NCBI RefSeq assembly: GCF_007830335.1
Contig: NZ_VLKU01000001.1
Span: forward strand, 248,001 to 312,000
Direction of reading: 5' to 3'
Source: Paracoccus sulfuroxidans
GTDB lineage: Bacteria; Pseudomonadota; Alphaproteobacteria; Rhodobacterales; Rhodobacteraceae
DNA: 64,000 nucleotides
Shown here piece after piece: positions 54,645-64,000 of the stretch. Positions within the stretch are counted from its first letter, which is position 1; every line of letters starts with the position of its first letter. Made by a program: the position numbers and the translations under genes. The notes beneath the pieces are model-generated. The model saw only the letters and a list, made by a program, of their open reading frames with translations. It was not told the origin of the DNA and did not search any database.

Positions 54645-55969
54645 ACGCCAAGCGCCGCAAGCCCGCGAACCCGGCCAAGAAGCCCGGCAAGGTCAAGAAG
54701 GCCACGACGCTGGCCCGCGCCATGATCGGGCGGGTCATCATGGGGCGGAACGCCGGCGGCCTGCGCCGCGTCGCGATCACCGGCATGGGCACGGTCAATG
54801 CGCTTGGCCGCGACGTGCCCTCGACCTTCGAGGCGATGCGCGAAGGCCGCTGCGGCATCGGCCCGCTGGAGTTTCGCGATGTCGACCGGCTGGCGATCCA
54901 TATCGGCGGGCAGGTCAAGGGCTGGAACCCCGAGGAATATTTCAACCGCCAGCAGATCGTCCTTTATGACAAATTCACCCAGTTCACGCTTCTGGCTGCG
55001 CGTCAGGCGGTCGAGCAGGCGGGCCTGATCTTCGAGGGAGAGCTGGGCCTGCGCGCGGGTGTCATTCTGGGCACGGCTGCGGGCGGCGTGAACACCTGGG
55101 ACGAGAACTACCGCACCGTCTATGAAGAGGGGAAGAACCGCGTCCATCCCTTCGTCGTGCCGAAGCTGATGAACAACGCGGCGGCGTCTCATGTCAGCAT
55201 GGAATACGGGCTGCTGGGTCCCAGTTTCACCGTGGCCACGGCCTGCGCCAGTTCGAACCATGCGATGGGGCTAGCGTTCAACATGGTGCGCTCGGGCGCG
55301 GCGGTGGTGATGCTGACCGGCGGCTCGGAATCGATGCTGTGCTTTGGCGGCGTGAAGGCCTGGGAAGGGCTGCGGGTGATGTCGAAGGACGCCTGCCGCC
55401 CCTTCTCGGCCACCCGCAACGGCATGGTGCAGGGCGAGGGCGCGGGCGTCTTCGTCTTCGAGGATTGGGAGCATGCGGTCGCGCGCGGTGCCGATATACT
55501 GGCCGAGGTTGTGGGGTTCTCCATGTCCTCGGACGCGCAGGACATCGTCATGCCCTCGGCCATCGGGGCGGAACGGGCGATCACCGGTGCGATGCTGGAC
55601 GCGCATATGAACCCCGAGGAGGTGGGCTATATCAACGCCCATGGCACCGGGACGGCGGCGAATGACAAGACCGAATGCTCGGCCGTCGCGCATGCCTTTG
55701 GCCCTCATGCCGACCGGCTGATGATTTCCTCGACCAAATCCATGCACGGCCATCTGATCGGCGGCACCGGCGCGGTCGAGATGCTGGCCTGCATCATGGC
55801 GCTGCGGGATGGCATCATCGCACCCACCATCGGCTATGAAGAGCCGGACCCCGAATGCGCGCTGGACATCGTCCCGAACGAGGCGCGTGAGGCGCAAGTC
55901 TCGGCGGTACTGTCGAACGCCTTCGCCTTTGGCGGGCTGAACGCGGTCATCGCCTTGCGCAAGGTCTGA
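54641..55969 (+). CDS. Beta-ketoacyl-ACP synthase, KAS II/NodE-like
   Basis: 442 residues. The catalytic triad is present: Cys in VATACASSNHA, His in NAHGTGTAAND and His in SMHGHLIGGTGAVE. It elongates acyl-ACP by decarboxylative condensation. The N-terminal 45 residues are an extra basic stretch (KRRKPANPAKKPGKVKKA), not part of the fold; an in-frame ATG at 54740 would remove most of it, but the ATGA overlap with the ACP gene supports the long form. The linked ACP and lpxD suggest a role in making a specific long or hydroxylated acyl chain. Confidence 0.88.
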   Translation: MNAKRRKPANPAKKPGKVKKATTLARAMIGRVIMGRNAGGLRRVAITGMGTVNALGRDVPSTFEAMREGRCGIGPLEFRDVDRLAIHIGGQVKGWNPEEYFNRQQIVLYDKFTQFTLLAARQAVEQAGLIFEGELGLRAGVILGTAAGGVNTWDENYRTVYEEGKNRVHPFVVPKLMNNAAASHVSMEYGLLGPSFTVATACASSNHAMGLAFNMVRSGAAVVMLTGGSESMLCFGGVKAWEGLRVMSKDACRPFSATRNGMVQGEGAGVFVFEDWEHAVARGADILAEVVGFSMSSDAQDIVMPSAIGAERAITGAMLDAHMNPEEVGYINAHGTGTAANDKTECSAVAHAFGPHADRLMISSTKSMHGHLIGGTGAVEMLACIMALRDGIIAPTIGYEEPDPECALDIVPNEAREAQVSAVLSNAFAFGGLNAVIALRKV

Positions 55970-56017
55970 AGCGGGCAGGGCCGTTCGGCGGCCCCGCCCT
56001 CTGACCGGGGGACAACC

Positions 56018-56887
56018 ATGACCAGATCGCCGCGCGCCTCCGTCAACGGAATCATCTGGATGGCCGGGGCCATTGCCTCGTTCATCGGCATGACCGTTGC
56101 CTCGCGCGAGATGGCGCAGGGCATGTCGATCCGGCAGGTCCTGTTCTTCCGCGCGCTGGTGGGGCTGGCCATCGTGGCAGTCTTTGCCCATCGCGTCTGG
56201 CCCGAGATCCGGCAGATGCGCCAGTTCCGTGGCCATCTGCTGCGCAATATCGTGCATTTCATCGCGCAGTATTTCTGGACCATCGGCGTGGTGATGCTGC
56301 CGCTGGCTTCGGTCTTTGCGCTGGAATTCACCATGCCGATCTGGGTCGCGGTCTTTGCCTGGGCGCTGCTGGGCGAGAATATCTCGACTGCGCGCCTCCT
56401 TGCGACGCTGGGCGGATTTCTGGGCGTCGTGCTGATCGTGCGTCCGGGGATGGGCACGGTCGATCCGGCGGCAGGCTTGGTGCTGCTGGCGGCGGTTGGA
56501 TATGGGCTATCGATCGTGCTGGTGAAGCGTCTGTCGCGGCAAAGCTCGGCCGGGGCGATCGTCGTCTGGATGATGCTGATCCAGACCCCGCTGGGGCTGC
56601 TGTCGGCGCTGACCGACTGGCAGCCCATCGACTGGAGCACCTGGCCCTGGATCCTGCTGGCCGGCGCGGGCGCGCTTTCGGCGCATTTCTGTCTGGCACA
56701 GGCGCTGCGGCGGCTGGATGCGACGATCATCATGCCGGTCGACTTCCTGCGCGTGCCCTTGATCGCGGCGGTGGGCTATCTGCTTTACGACGAAGGCATC
56801 GATCTGTGGGTCGTCATCGGGGCAGGGGTCATCCTGCTTTCGAACCTTTACGCATTGCGGGCCGAGACGCGCGCCTCGCTTGCATGA
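56018..56887 (+). CDS. EamA/DMT-family transporter
   Basis: 289 residues with ten predicted membrane segments in two EamA repeats (about 5-140 and 150-285); the first repeat includes VFALEFTMPIWVAVFAWALLGE. The substrate is unknown; family members move amino acids, nucleotide sugars or metabolites. It follows the ketoacyl synthase by 48 bp with a good ribosome binding site, so it may share that transcript. Confidence 0.88.
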   Translation: MTRSPRASVNGIIWMAGAIASFIGMTVASREMAQGMSIRQVLFFRALVGLAIVAVFAHRVWPEIRQMRQFRGHLLRNIVHFIAQYFWTIGVVMLPLASVFALEFTMPIWVAVFAWALLGENISTARLLATLGGFLGVVLIVRPGMGTVDPAAGLVLLAAVGYGLSIVLVKRLSRQSSAGAIVVWMMLIQTPLGLLSALTDWQPIDWSTWPWILLAGAGALSAHFCLAQALRRLDATIIMPVDFLRVPLIAAVGYLLYDEGIDLWVVIGAGVILLSNLYALRAETRASLA

Positions 56888-56922
56888 AGGCTGCAGGGGG
56901 CTTTCCTTGCCCGTCGCAATGA

Positions 56923-57279
<357 letters not shown>

Positions 57280-57318
57280 AGATCTCGGCCCGCGCCCGCG
57301 ACGGGGTGCCGGGCCGGT

Positions 57319-57945
57319 TCACTCGGCGTTGCCCGGGTTGGCCAGAACCATCCATTGCAGGAATTGTGCGAACATGCTGGTGACGGTGGCCCGCACATCG
57401 TGGCTGTCATCCTGAAACCAGCGATCGCCGGGCCCGACGATGAACATCGTATTCGCGCCCTTGATCATGCAATGCAGCGCGACCATCAGCACATTCAGAT
57501 CGGCATCCTGAGAAAGGATCCCCAAACTTTGCATATGCTGCAATTTCCGCCGCAACAGATCACGCATCGAGATATTGAAGCGATATAGCGTGCTGTCCTC
57601 TTGCATGGGCTGTGCCATTCCATGCGTAATAAGGGTCAGCAGCGCGGTATTTTCATAAGCCCAATTTGCATAGCTTACCGCCATGGAATTCAATTGGGCG
57701 ATGGGATCATTGGGATCGGATTCGACCAGACCTTCCCGCAGCCGGTCGTTCAGCATGGTGATTCCCTGATAAATCAGGCCGTCACGCAAATCCTGAACCG
57801 AGCCGAAATTGTCCTGAACGTCCTGTTCGCTCAGGCCAGCCAGATGGGAAAGTTCCTTGGCAGAACCGGGAATAACCCCGGTTTTGCCGAGTTCTTCTTG
57901 TGCGGCTGATATCAGTTTCTGGTAAACATTACCTTGAGGCGACAT
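57319..57945 (-). CDS. TetR-family transcriptional regulator
   Basis: 208 residues. The N-terminal HTH is recognisable but diverged (KELSHLAGLSEQDVQDNFGS), and the remaining 150 residues are the helical ligand-binding domain typical of the family. The target is unknown. It lies convergent to the ferredoxin gene, 39 bp between stops. Confidence 0.75.
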   Translation of the reverse strand: MSPQGNVYQKLISAAQEELGKTGVIPGSAKELSHLAGLSEQDVQDNFGSVQDLRDGLIYQGITMLNDRLREGLVESDPNDPIAQLNSMAVSYANWAYENTALLTLITHGMAQPMQEDSTLYRFNISMRDLLRRKLQHMQSLGILSQDADLNVLMVALHCMIKGANTMFIVGPGDRWFQDDSHDVRATVTSMFAQFLQWMVLANPGNAE

Positions 57946-58020
57946 GGCACTAATCCTGCTGGGTCTCCAACAAGTTACCAGTTTTCTGCGAAATCAAAAG
58001 CCGGGAATAGGTCTGACCGC

Positions 58021-59841
58021 TTAACCCTCGCTGCGCGACTGGCGCTTGCGCTCATGCGGATCAAGATAACGCTTGCGAAGACGAATGATCTTCGGCGTGA
58101 CCTCGACCAGCTCATCGTCGTTGATATAGGCGATGGCCTCTTCCAGCGACATGCGTACGGGCGGCGTCAGGCGAACTGCTTCATCCGTGCCCGAGGCGCG
58201 GACGTTGGTCAGTTTCTTGCCCTTCAGCGGGTTGACCTCAAGGTCATTGTCGCGCGAATGCTCGCCAATGATCATGCCCTCATAGATCTGTTCCTGCGCG
58301 CCGATGAACATCTTGCCGCGCTCTTCCAGGTTCCACAGCGCATAGGCGACCGAAACCCCGTTCTCCATCGAGATCAGAACGCCCTGACGGCGACCCTGAA
58401 TCGAGCCCTTGTAGGGGGCCCAGCTGTGGAAGATGCGGTTCAACACGCCGTTGCCGCGCGTGTCGGTCATGAATTCGCCCTGATAGCCGATGAGGCCGCG
58501 CGAGGGGACATGGGCCACGATGCGGGTCTTGCCGTGACCGGCAGGCTTCATCTCGACCAGCTCACCCTTGCGAGCGCCGGTCAGCTTTTCGACCACAGCA
58601 CCGGTATATTCGTCATCGACGTCGATGATCGCTTCCTCGATGGGCTCCAGACGCTCGCCGTTTTCTTCGCGGAAGATCACGCGGGGACGCGAGATCGACA
58701 GCTCGAACCCTTCGCGGCGCATGTTTTCGATCAGCACGCCCATCTGAAGTTCGCCACGACCCGAGACGATGAAGGCATCGCCGCCGGGCGTGTCTTCGAC
58801 CTTGATCGCGACGTTGGTTTCGGCCTCTTTCATCAGACGCTCGCGGATGACGCGCGACTGCACCTTGTTGCCATCGCGGCCAGCCAGAGGGCTGTCGTTG
58901 ATGCCGAAGGTGACGCTGATGGTCGGCGGGTCGATGGGCTGCGCGGGCAGGGCGGTCTCGACCTCCAGCGCGGCCAGCGTATCGGCCACGGTCGCTTTCG
59001 ACATGCCTGCGATGGTGACGATGTCACCGGCAACGGCTTCGTCGATGGGCTGCTGGGTCAGGCCGCGGAAGGCCAGAACCTTGGAGACGCGGAACTGCTC
59101 GATGCGTTCGCCATCGCGCGACAGCGCCTTGATGGTGTCGCCCGCTTTCGCACGGCCGGATTCGACGCGGCCGGTCAGGATGCGCCCGATGAACGGGTCG
59201 GCGCCCAGAGTGGTCGCCAGCATCTGGAAGGGCTCGTCGATCTTGGCGGTCTGCTTCGGCGCAGGCACGTGCTTGACGATCAGTTCGAACATTGTCGACA
59301 GATCCTTGCGCGGACCGTCGAGGTCGTTATCCGCCCAGCCACCGATGCCCGAGGCATAAAGATGCGGGAAATCAAGCTGTTCGTCATTCGCGCCAAGGTT
59401 TGCGAACAGGTCGAACACCTCATCCAGCGCGCGATCAGGGTCGGCTGCGGGCTTGTCGACCTTGTTCAGCACCACGATCGGGCGCAGGCCAAGCGCCAGA
59501 GCTTTCGAGGTCACGAACTTGGTTTGCGGCATCGGGCCTTCGGCGGCATCGACCAGAAGGCAGACGCCGTCGACCATCGAGAGGATCCGCTCGACCTCGC
59601 CGCCGAAGTCGGCGTGGCCGGGCGTATCCACGATGTTGATGCGGGTGCCATTCCATTCGACACTGGTCGCTTTCGCAAGGATCGTGATCCCGCGCTCGCG
59701 CTCGATGTCGTTGCTGTCCATGACGCGTTCAGCCACGGCCTGGTTCTCGCGGAAGGAACCGGATTGCTTGAGAAGCTGGTCAACCATGGTCGTTTTGCCG
59801 TGGTCAACGTGAGCGATGATCGCGATATTGCGAATGTCCAT
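58021..59841 (-). CDS. typA: Ribosome-associated GTPase TypA/BipA
   Basis: 606 residues. The GTPase motifs are AHVDHGKTT (G1), RGITILAK (G2), [11 protein letters not shown] (G3) and NKVD (G4), followed by EF-G-like domains and the BipA-specific C-terminal domain, ending [13 protein letters not shown]. It helps 50S assembly and stress adaptation. AAAGG precedes the start. A 24-codon membrane gene lies just upstream on the same strand. Confidence 0.96.
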   Translation of the reverse strand: MDIRNIAIIAHVDHGKTTMVDQLLKQSGSFRENQAVAERVMDSNDIERERGITILAKATSVEWNGTRINIVDTPGHADFGGEVERILSMVDGVCLLVDAAEGPMPQTKFVTSKALALGLRPIVVLNKVDKPAADPDRALDEVFDLFANLGANDEQLDFPHLYASGIGGWADNDLDGPRKDLSTMFELIVKHVPAPKQTAKIDEPFQMLATTLGADPFIGRILTGRVESGRAKAGDTIKALSRDGERIEQFRVSKVLAFRGLTQQPIDEAVAGDIVTIAGMSKATVADTLAALEVETALPAQPIDPPTISVTFGINDSPLAGRDGNKVQSRVIRERLMKEAETNVAIKVEDTPGGDAFIVSGRGELQMGVLIENMRREGFELSISRPRVIFREENGERLEPIEEAIIDVDDEYTGAVVEKLTGARKGELVEMKPAGHGKTRIVAHVPSRGLIGYQGEFMTDTRGNGVLNRIFHSWAPYKGSIQGRRQGVLISMENGVSVAYALWNLEERGKMFIGAQEQIYEGMIIGEHSRDNDLEVNPLKGKKLTNVRASGTDEAVRLTPPVRMSLEEAIAYINDDELVEVTPKIIRLRKRYLDPHERKRQSRSEG

Positions 59842-59920
59842 CAGAAACTGGCCTTTTCAGAGATTGCGCCCCCGTAACGCAGAAGGGCCGAAAACGCCAG
59901 CGCCAATCGCAAGGATTGCG

Positions 59921-59995
59921 TTACCGCAGGCCAAGCATCCCCAGAATGAACAGAACGACGACCACAAGGCCCACGAGATAGATGATCGAATTCAT
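59921..59995 (-). CDS. 24-residue single-membrane-segment microprotein
   Basis: The complete frame reads MNSIIYLVGLVVVVLFILGM and then LGLR, with a TAA stop. It has a good ribosome binding site (AAAGGA) upstream. The sequence is a single transmembrane helix with a short polar start and one Arg at the end. I recall near-identical tiny proteins in many alphaproteobacteria, which suggests real selection, but no function is known. It is easily missed by gene callers. Confidence 0.65.
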   Translation of the reverse strand: MNSIIYLVGLVVVVLFILGMLGLR

Positions 59996-60073
59996 GATGC
60001 AGTTTTCCTTTCCCTGACAGCCCGCAGTTTCACGGGTTGCAGGTTGGAAACTGCCGGGAATCCAGTTGGTTCC

Positions 60074-61888
60074 CTATCCTATGCGGCCGCGGTGATCGCG
60101 GGCGGTCTCGCATCTGGCGCGGGCGCAGGTCTGATGCGTCAGGTCCGGGGACAGCGCGCGCATGGCGTCGACCTGTGTCAGAAACACTTTTCCCGTCAAA
60201 TTCTCCAACAGATGCGAACGGCGCAGGTGGTCCATCACCGGCCCCTTCACCTCCGAGAGGTGCAGCTTCACCCCGGCGTCGGAAAGCTGGCTGTTGACGG
60301 CCTCCAGCGCCTCCAGCGCGCTTGAATCGATGGCATTGACCGCGGCGCAGTTCAGGACGACGTGACGGATGCGCGGCTCGGCGGCGACGCGGTCATAGAT
60401 CGTGTCCTCCAGAAAGCGGGCATTCGGGAAATAGAGGCTTTCATCGAATCGCAGTGACAGCACATCGGGCGCGGTGACGACATCATGGCGGTCGATGTTG
60501 CGGAAATGCTCGGTCCCCGGCACCTGACCCAGCACTGCAACATGCGGGCGCGAGGAGCGGTAAAGGTGCAGCGCCAGCGACAGCACGACACCGGTGATGA
60601 TGCCCGTTTCCACGCCCAGCAGCAGCGTCGCAAGGATGGTGACCAGCATCGAGGCACCGTCGCCGGGCGAATAATGCCAGGTGCGGGGCAGGGCGCGCAG
60701 ATCGACCAGCGAGAGGACCGCAATGATGATCGTCGCCGCCAGCGTCGCCTGCGGCAGATGATAGAGCAGCCCCGTCAGCGTCAGCGTGGCCAGCATCATG
60801 CCAAGGGCCGTGAAAGCCCCGGCTGCCGGCGTCCGCGCCCCGGCATCGAAATTGACGACCGAGCGGGCAAAGCCGCCGGTAACCGGAAATCCGCCCGCGA
60901 CCGCCGCGCCGATGTTCGAGGCACCAAGCGCGATCATCTCTTGATCCGGGTCGATCCGCTCGCGACGCCGGGCGGCAAGGGTCTGGGCCACCGACACCGT
61001 CTCGACATAGCCCACGATCGACATCATCAGCGCGGGCAGCGCCAGCTGCGTCCAGACCGAGGCGTCCATCAGCGGCCAGCTAGGCGCGGGCAGCCCGGCG
61101 GGAATGGCCCCGACGACCGGCACGCCTTTCGCGCCCAGATCGAAGCCCCATGAAATCAGCGTGGTCACCGCGATGGCTACGACTGGCGAGATGCGGGTGA
61201 TGATCTGCGCCAGATGGCCGCCGATCCCGCGCGCCTTCAGAAAGCCCGAAAGCCGCGTCCGGCTGAGGTACAGGTAGGCAATCGCGCCGATGCCGATGCC
61301 CGTGGTGACCGGCTGGATCGCGGGCAAGCCTTCCCAGATCGACAGGGCAATCTCGGGCAGGGTCTGGCCCTTGCCGGGAATGCCAAGGATGGTCTTGATC
61401 TGCGACCCGGCGATCAGGATACCGCTGGCGGTGATGAACCCGGCGATCACCGGATGTGATAGGAACGCGCTGAGAAAACCCAGCTTCACGCATCCCATCG
61501 CCAGCAGCATCAACCCGGACATGAAGGCCAGGATGACCGCTGCCTCGACATGCGTGGCGGCACCCGATTGCACGACCTCGCCCACGGCAGCGGCCGTCAT
61601 CAGGCTGATCACCGCCACCGGACCCACCGCCAGCGTGCGCGACGTGCCCAGCACCGCATAGAGAATCAACGGCAATGTTGAAGCGTAAAGCCCTGTTTGT
61701 GCGGGCATTCCTGCCAGCAGCGCATAGGCCAGAGATTGCGGGATCAGCATGATCGTGACGATCACCGCCGCCAGCAGATCCGCGCTGAAGGTCGGCAGAT
61801 CATAGCGCCGACCCCAGTCCAGAATGGGAAACAATCTCTCGGGGTGGCTGCGGAAGGCCCGCCAGCGTTGGGCCGGTCGAAGCGACAT
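60074..61888 (-). CDS. SulP-family anion transporter with C-terminal STAS domain
   Basis: 604 residues: 12-14 membrane segments over residues 25-440, including the conserved DLLAAVIVTIMLIPQSLAYA, and a STAS domain from about 460 (VVLNCAAVNAIDSSALEAL). SulP proteins import sulfate or bicarbonate. The gene lies six bases downstream of a Blh-type gene on the same strand, hinting at sulfur handling. The tail after the STAS domain is cysteine-containing and unlike the family. Confidence 0.9.
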   Translation of the reverse strand: MSLRPAQRWRAFRSHPERLFPILDWGRRYDLPTFSADLLAAVIVTIMLIPQSLAYALLAGMPAQTGLYASTLPLILYAVLGTSRTLAVGPVAVISLMTAAAVGEVVQSGAATHVEAAVILAFMSGLMLLAMGCVKLGFLSAFLSHPVIAGFITASGILIAGSQIKTILGIPGKGQTLPEIALSIWEGLPAIQPVTTGIGIGAIAYLYLSRTRLSGFLKARGIGGHLAQIITRISPVVAIAVTTLISWGFDLGAKGVPVVGAIPAGLPAPSWPLMDASVWTQLALPALMMSIVGYVETVSVAQTLAARRRERIDPDQEMIALGASNIGAAVAGGFPVTGGFARSVVNFDAGARTPAAGAFTALGMMLATLTLTGLLYHLPQATLAATIIIAVLSLVDLRALPRTWHYSPGDGASMLVTILATLLLGVETGIITGVVLSLALHLYRSSRPHVAVLGQVPGTEHFRNIDRHDVVTAPDVLSLRFDESLYFPNARFLEDTIYDRVAAEPRIRHVVLNCAAVNAIDSSALEALEAVNSQLSDAGVKLHLSEVKGPVMDHLRRSHLLENLTGKVFLTQVDAMRALSPDLTHQTCARARCETARDHRGRIG

Positions 61889-61894
61889 CTGCGC

Positions 61895-62314
61895 CTAGCG
61901 GGCCAGAGACTCGATCAGGGGGCGGATGCCAGAAATATCGTATCCGACCCGGGCTGCGGCATCGACCAGATCATCCGTCGGCTGCTGCCCGGCCTGCGTC
62001 AGCGCCCAGAGTACCGTCGAGCGGTTGCCCGAGCGGCAATAGGCGAATTTGCGGCCGTCCTGCGCCAGCGCCTCGGCCTGAAGCGCCACCATCTCGGGCG
62101 TGATCTGACCGGGGGTGAAGGGATTGAAGTAATAGCTCAGGCCCGCTGCCTCGGCCGCCGCGCGCATGGCATCGCTGTCGATGTCGGTGCCGACTTCCTC
62201 ATCCGGGCGGTTGTTGATCAGGACGCGGTAGCCCTCGGCTGCCAGACCGGCCAGGTCCTCGGGCTGGATCTGCGACGAAACGGCAAGATCCGGGGTCAAT
62301 TGGCGGATATCCAT
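61895..62314 (-). CDS. Blh/TIGR01244-type protein (DUF442, phosphatase-like sulfurtransferase)
   Basis: 139 residues with a dual-specificity-phosphatase-like P-loop CRSGNRST. The family is often fused to an ETHE1-type persulfide dioxygenase in Blh proteins; here it stands alone. Members are proposed to move sulfane sulfur or to act on phosphate esters. Its stop is six bases from the SulP start, which suggests the two work together. Confidence 0.82.
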   Translation of the reverse strand: MDIRQLTPDLAVSSQIQPEDLAGLAAEGYRVLINNRPDEEVGTDIDSDAMRAAAEAAGLSYYFNPFTPGQITPEMVALQAEALAQDGRKFAYCRSGNRSTVLWALTQAGQQPTDDLVDAAARVGYDISGIRPLIESLAR

Positions 62315-62391
62315 GGCAGTCCCTCAACATTGGTGGCGAGGTCGAAACTAGCGGCTGGTGGGCGCAAGGTCGATATCTGAAATGCGCGAGG

Positions 62392-63072
62392 TCAGGCCAG
62401 TTGAAGGCCTTCGACCAGCAAAGGAAGCTCATTGAAATGGCTGAATTGCGCGGCATGGGGCAGTTCGGCAAGCGGGGTTCGGCGATAGCCATGTGCATAG
62501 ATCAGAAAGGGCACGGGCAGGTTTGCCGCGCAAAGGGCGTCGAATTCGCTATCGCCCACATAGATGCCCTGCGGCTGCGTCGGATCGGCCCCGAGAGCGA
62601 CAAAAGCCGCCCGAAGCGGCGCAGGATCGGGCTTTTTCTGCGGCAGGCTGTCACCGCCGACAACCGTGCCGAATAGGCCCGTCAGGCCGAAATGATCAAG
62701 CACGGCGCGCGTCGGCCCCAGCGGCTTGTTGGTGCAGATGCCCAAGGGATAGCCGCGATCCGCCAACATCCCGAGCGCCTCCAGTACACCCGGATAGAGC
62801 CGCGTCAGGCCCGTCGCATCGTGATAACGCGTCATGAAGGAGGCGATCAGCGATTGCTGTCGCGAGGGCTCGATCCCGGTCGCACGAATGATCTTGTGCC
62901 ACAGCATCTCAACGCCGCCACCCACGAAACTGCGCACCTGATCCAGCGTCAGCGGCGCGATCCGGTTTTCCCGCAGCACGGCGTTCACGGCGGCGTGGAT
63001 ATCCGGCGCGCTGTCGATCAGCGTTCCGTCAAGGTCGAACACCACAGGACGAGGAGCAAGGCAGACGTTCAT
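62392..63072 (-). CDS. gph: Phosphoglycolate phosphatase (HAD family)
   Basis: 226 residues. HAD motif I is VFDLDGTLIDSAPDIHAAVN, motif II lies in GICTNKP, and motif III/IV is in YVGDSEFDALCA. It clears phosphoglycolate formed by Rubisco or DNA repair. It could also act on other small phosphates, as HAD specificity is hard to read. The start at 63072 has only a weak GGAATAG upstream. Confidence 0.85.
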   Translation of the reverse strand: MNVCLAPRPVVFDLDGTLIDSAPDIHAAVNAVLRENRIAPLTLDQVRSFVGGGVEMLWHKIIRATGIEPSRQQSLIASFMTRYHDATGLTRLYPGVLEALGMLADRGYPLGICTNKPLGPTRAVLDHFGLTGLFGTVVGGDSLPQKKPDPAPLRAAFVALGADPTQPQGIYVGDSEFDALCAANLPVPFLIYAHGYRRTPLAELPHAAQFSHFNELPLLVEGLQLA

Positions 63073-63226
63073 TCGCTATTCCATATGATCGACGTGGACG
63101 GGGTGTTTTCAAAGCTTACCTAGTACAGACGTTGTCTTAAGGAATGGCAACCGTATCATGAATATAAATTACATAATACAGATTATCACATTTATCGATC
63201 TGACATCAAAACCCACCCTCGCAAAT

Positions 63227-63261
63227 GGAAAATGCCTCCGCCCCGGTTCAGGACGAAGGCA
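63227..63261 (-). terminator. Intrinsic terminator after the Amt-family gene
   Basis: On the minus strand, a long stem TGCCTTCGTCC with GGGCGGAGGCA (two G-T pairs) and a loop of about seven bases is followed by TTTTCC. It lies 25-60 bp past the Amt stop. Confidence 0.8.
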
Positions 63262-63285
63262 CCATTATTCTTGCTCAGACGATCC

Positions 63286-64000
63286 TTATGACGCCTTCGC
63301 CGGGAAAGCCACGCTCTCGCTGGCGACATAGACATCGGTCTGGACCTCCGGCTGCTCACCGTCATTGTCGAGGTTCCAGCGCAGCTTATCCAGACCTTCG
63401 GCCTGCTCTTCCTCGGGCACCCGCAGACCGGTCGTGGCCTTCAGGATCACCGTCAGCACAAGCCCGGTGACGATGCCGGTGCCGAGGCACAGCGCAAAGC
63501 CCACAAGCTGCATCAGCAGGCTGATCGCGCCATGCTGATAGGCATAGGGCCCCTCTTCGATGCCCCAATAGCCGCCATGCGGCGTGCCGCCCTTCAGCAG
63601 ACCCACCATGACCAGCGCGTAAAGACCGGCACCGATGAACAGCGGGAACAACTTGTGCTCGTCGATCTCGCGCTTCGAGGTGAAGTCATAGACCAGCCAG
63701 GACGCGATCGGCGCGCCCAGCGACACCAGGAACATCTGCCAGGGCAGATAGACGTCAAAGCCCGGCGCACCCGAGACATAGCCCGCCAGCGGACCGAACA
63801 GCAGATAGATGTAATTCTTGGTCCGGTACGAGATTAGCGCGCCCATGATTGCGCCACCCGCCCATGACAGGGCGTAGTTGTTCAGCGCGATGCCAAGGCT
63901 CGTGTCGGCCATGGTGACCGAGATCGCATAGGCGCCGGGCGCCACGAAGAACAGGCACGACAGAATGACCATCGGCAGACCCGAGAAGATCGTGATCAGG
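63286..64000 (-). CDS. Ammonium transporter family (Amt) protein, 5' end outside the window, unusual pore region
   Basis: At least 238 C-terminal residues with about six membrane segments; the N-terminal part is cut by the window edge. The ending TTGLRVPEEEQAEGLD is a strong Amt signature, and the order of the last segments (GPLAGYVSGAPGF, then PWQMFLVSLGAPIASWLVY) follows AmtB. The expected VHGVGG motif that carries the second pore histidine of AmtB is replaced by LFPLFIGAG, so the transport mechanism or substrate may differ. A terminator follows the stop. Confidence 0.75.
   Translation of the reverse strand, partial: LITIFSGLPMVILSCLFFVAPGAYAISVTMADTSLGIALNNYALSWAGGAIMGALISYRTKNYIYLLFGPLAGYVSGAPGFDVYLPWQMFLVSLGAPIASWLVYDFTSKREIDEHKLFPLFIGAGLYALVMVGLLKGGTPHGGYWGIEEGPYAYQHGAISLLMQLVGFALCLGTGIVTGLVLTVILKATTGLRVPEEEQAEGLDKLRWNLDNDGEQPEVQTDVYVASESVAFPAKAS

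Overview
This window is a stretch of alphaproteobacterial chromosome. High GC, gene order and individual proteins all point to Rhodobacterales, most likely Paracoccus. The class III aminotransferase at 22027-23388 closely matches my memory of the Paracoccus denitrificans omega-transaminase, the ferredoxin at 56956-57279 matches Rhodobacter ferredoxin VI, and the ihfB-lapA-trpF and ccm blocks are typical of the order. The content is mostly core genome. I see no insertion sequence, integrase, CRISPR array or rRNA operon, and one tRNA gene (Gln, UUG).

Layout. 1-5161: edge-truncated Bax-inhibitor/YbhL-type membrane protein with a possible structured leader, quinone oxidoreductase, PraR-like regulator, histidinol-phosphatase, MgtE, 5-formyl-THF cyclo-ligase. 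5162-11760: class II (B12-dependent) ribonucleotide reductase behind a perfect DnaA box, purL, and a likely trans-acting sRNA. 11840-18085: LysR regulator, murI, then the cytochrome c maturation genes ccmE, ccmF and ccmH, interrupted by an endolysin-holin pair of gene-transfer-agent (GTA) release type with a perfect CtrA box in front. 18160-24019: enoyl-CoA hydratase, NUDIX, DUF983, a PleD-like diguanylate cyclase with decayed receivers, DUF3572, transaminase and SRPBCC protein. 24372-29250: a seven-gene chemotaxis operon (STAS, CheY, CheA, CheW, CheR, CheY, unknown) without CheB or a chemoreceptor.

29607-39756: translation and tryptophan block (rpsB-tsf, luxR-type regulator, cmk, nitronate monooxygenase, rpsA, ihfB, lapA, trpF, acetyltransferase, trpB, small exported protein). 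39840-44389: DsbA-like protein, then purine/ureide catabolism (ureidoglycine aminohydrolase, an allantoinase-OHCU decarboxylase fusion, and a divergent purine permease). 44555-49129: tRNA-Gln, BaiN-type flavoprotein, and a capsule/KDO operon kpsT-kpsE-kdsA. 49341-57279: uracil-DNA glycosylase, SseB-like protein, the ycbK/ycbB-type peptidoglycan pair, then lpxD, an acyl carrier protein, a ketoacyl synthase, a DMT transporter and ferredoxin. 57319-64000: TetR regulator, typA, a 24-residue membrane microprotein, SulP transporter with a Blh-type phosphatase-like protein, gph, and an unusual Amt-family transporter running off the right edge.

The best leads are the GTA-type lysis cassette with its CtrA box, the sRNA candidate, the decayed PleD, the possible CheZ-like protein ending the chemotaxis operon, the microprotein and the lpxD-ACP-KAS unit. 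All functional calls come from reading the sequence and recalling families; no database search was run.
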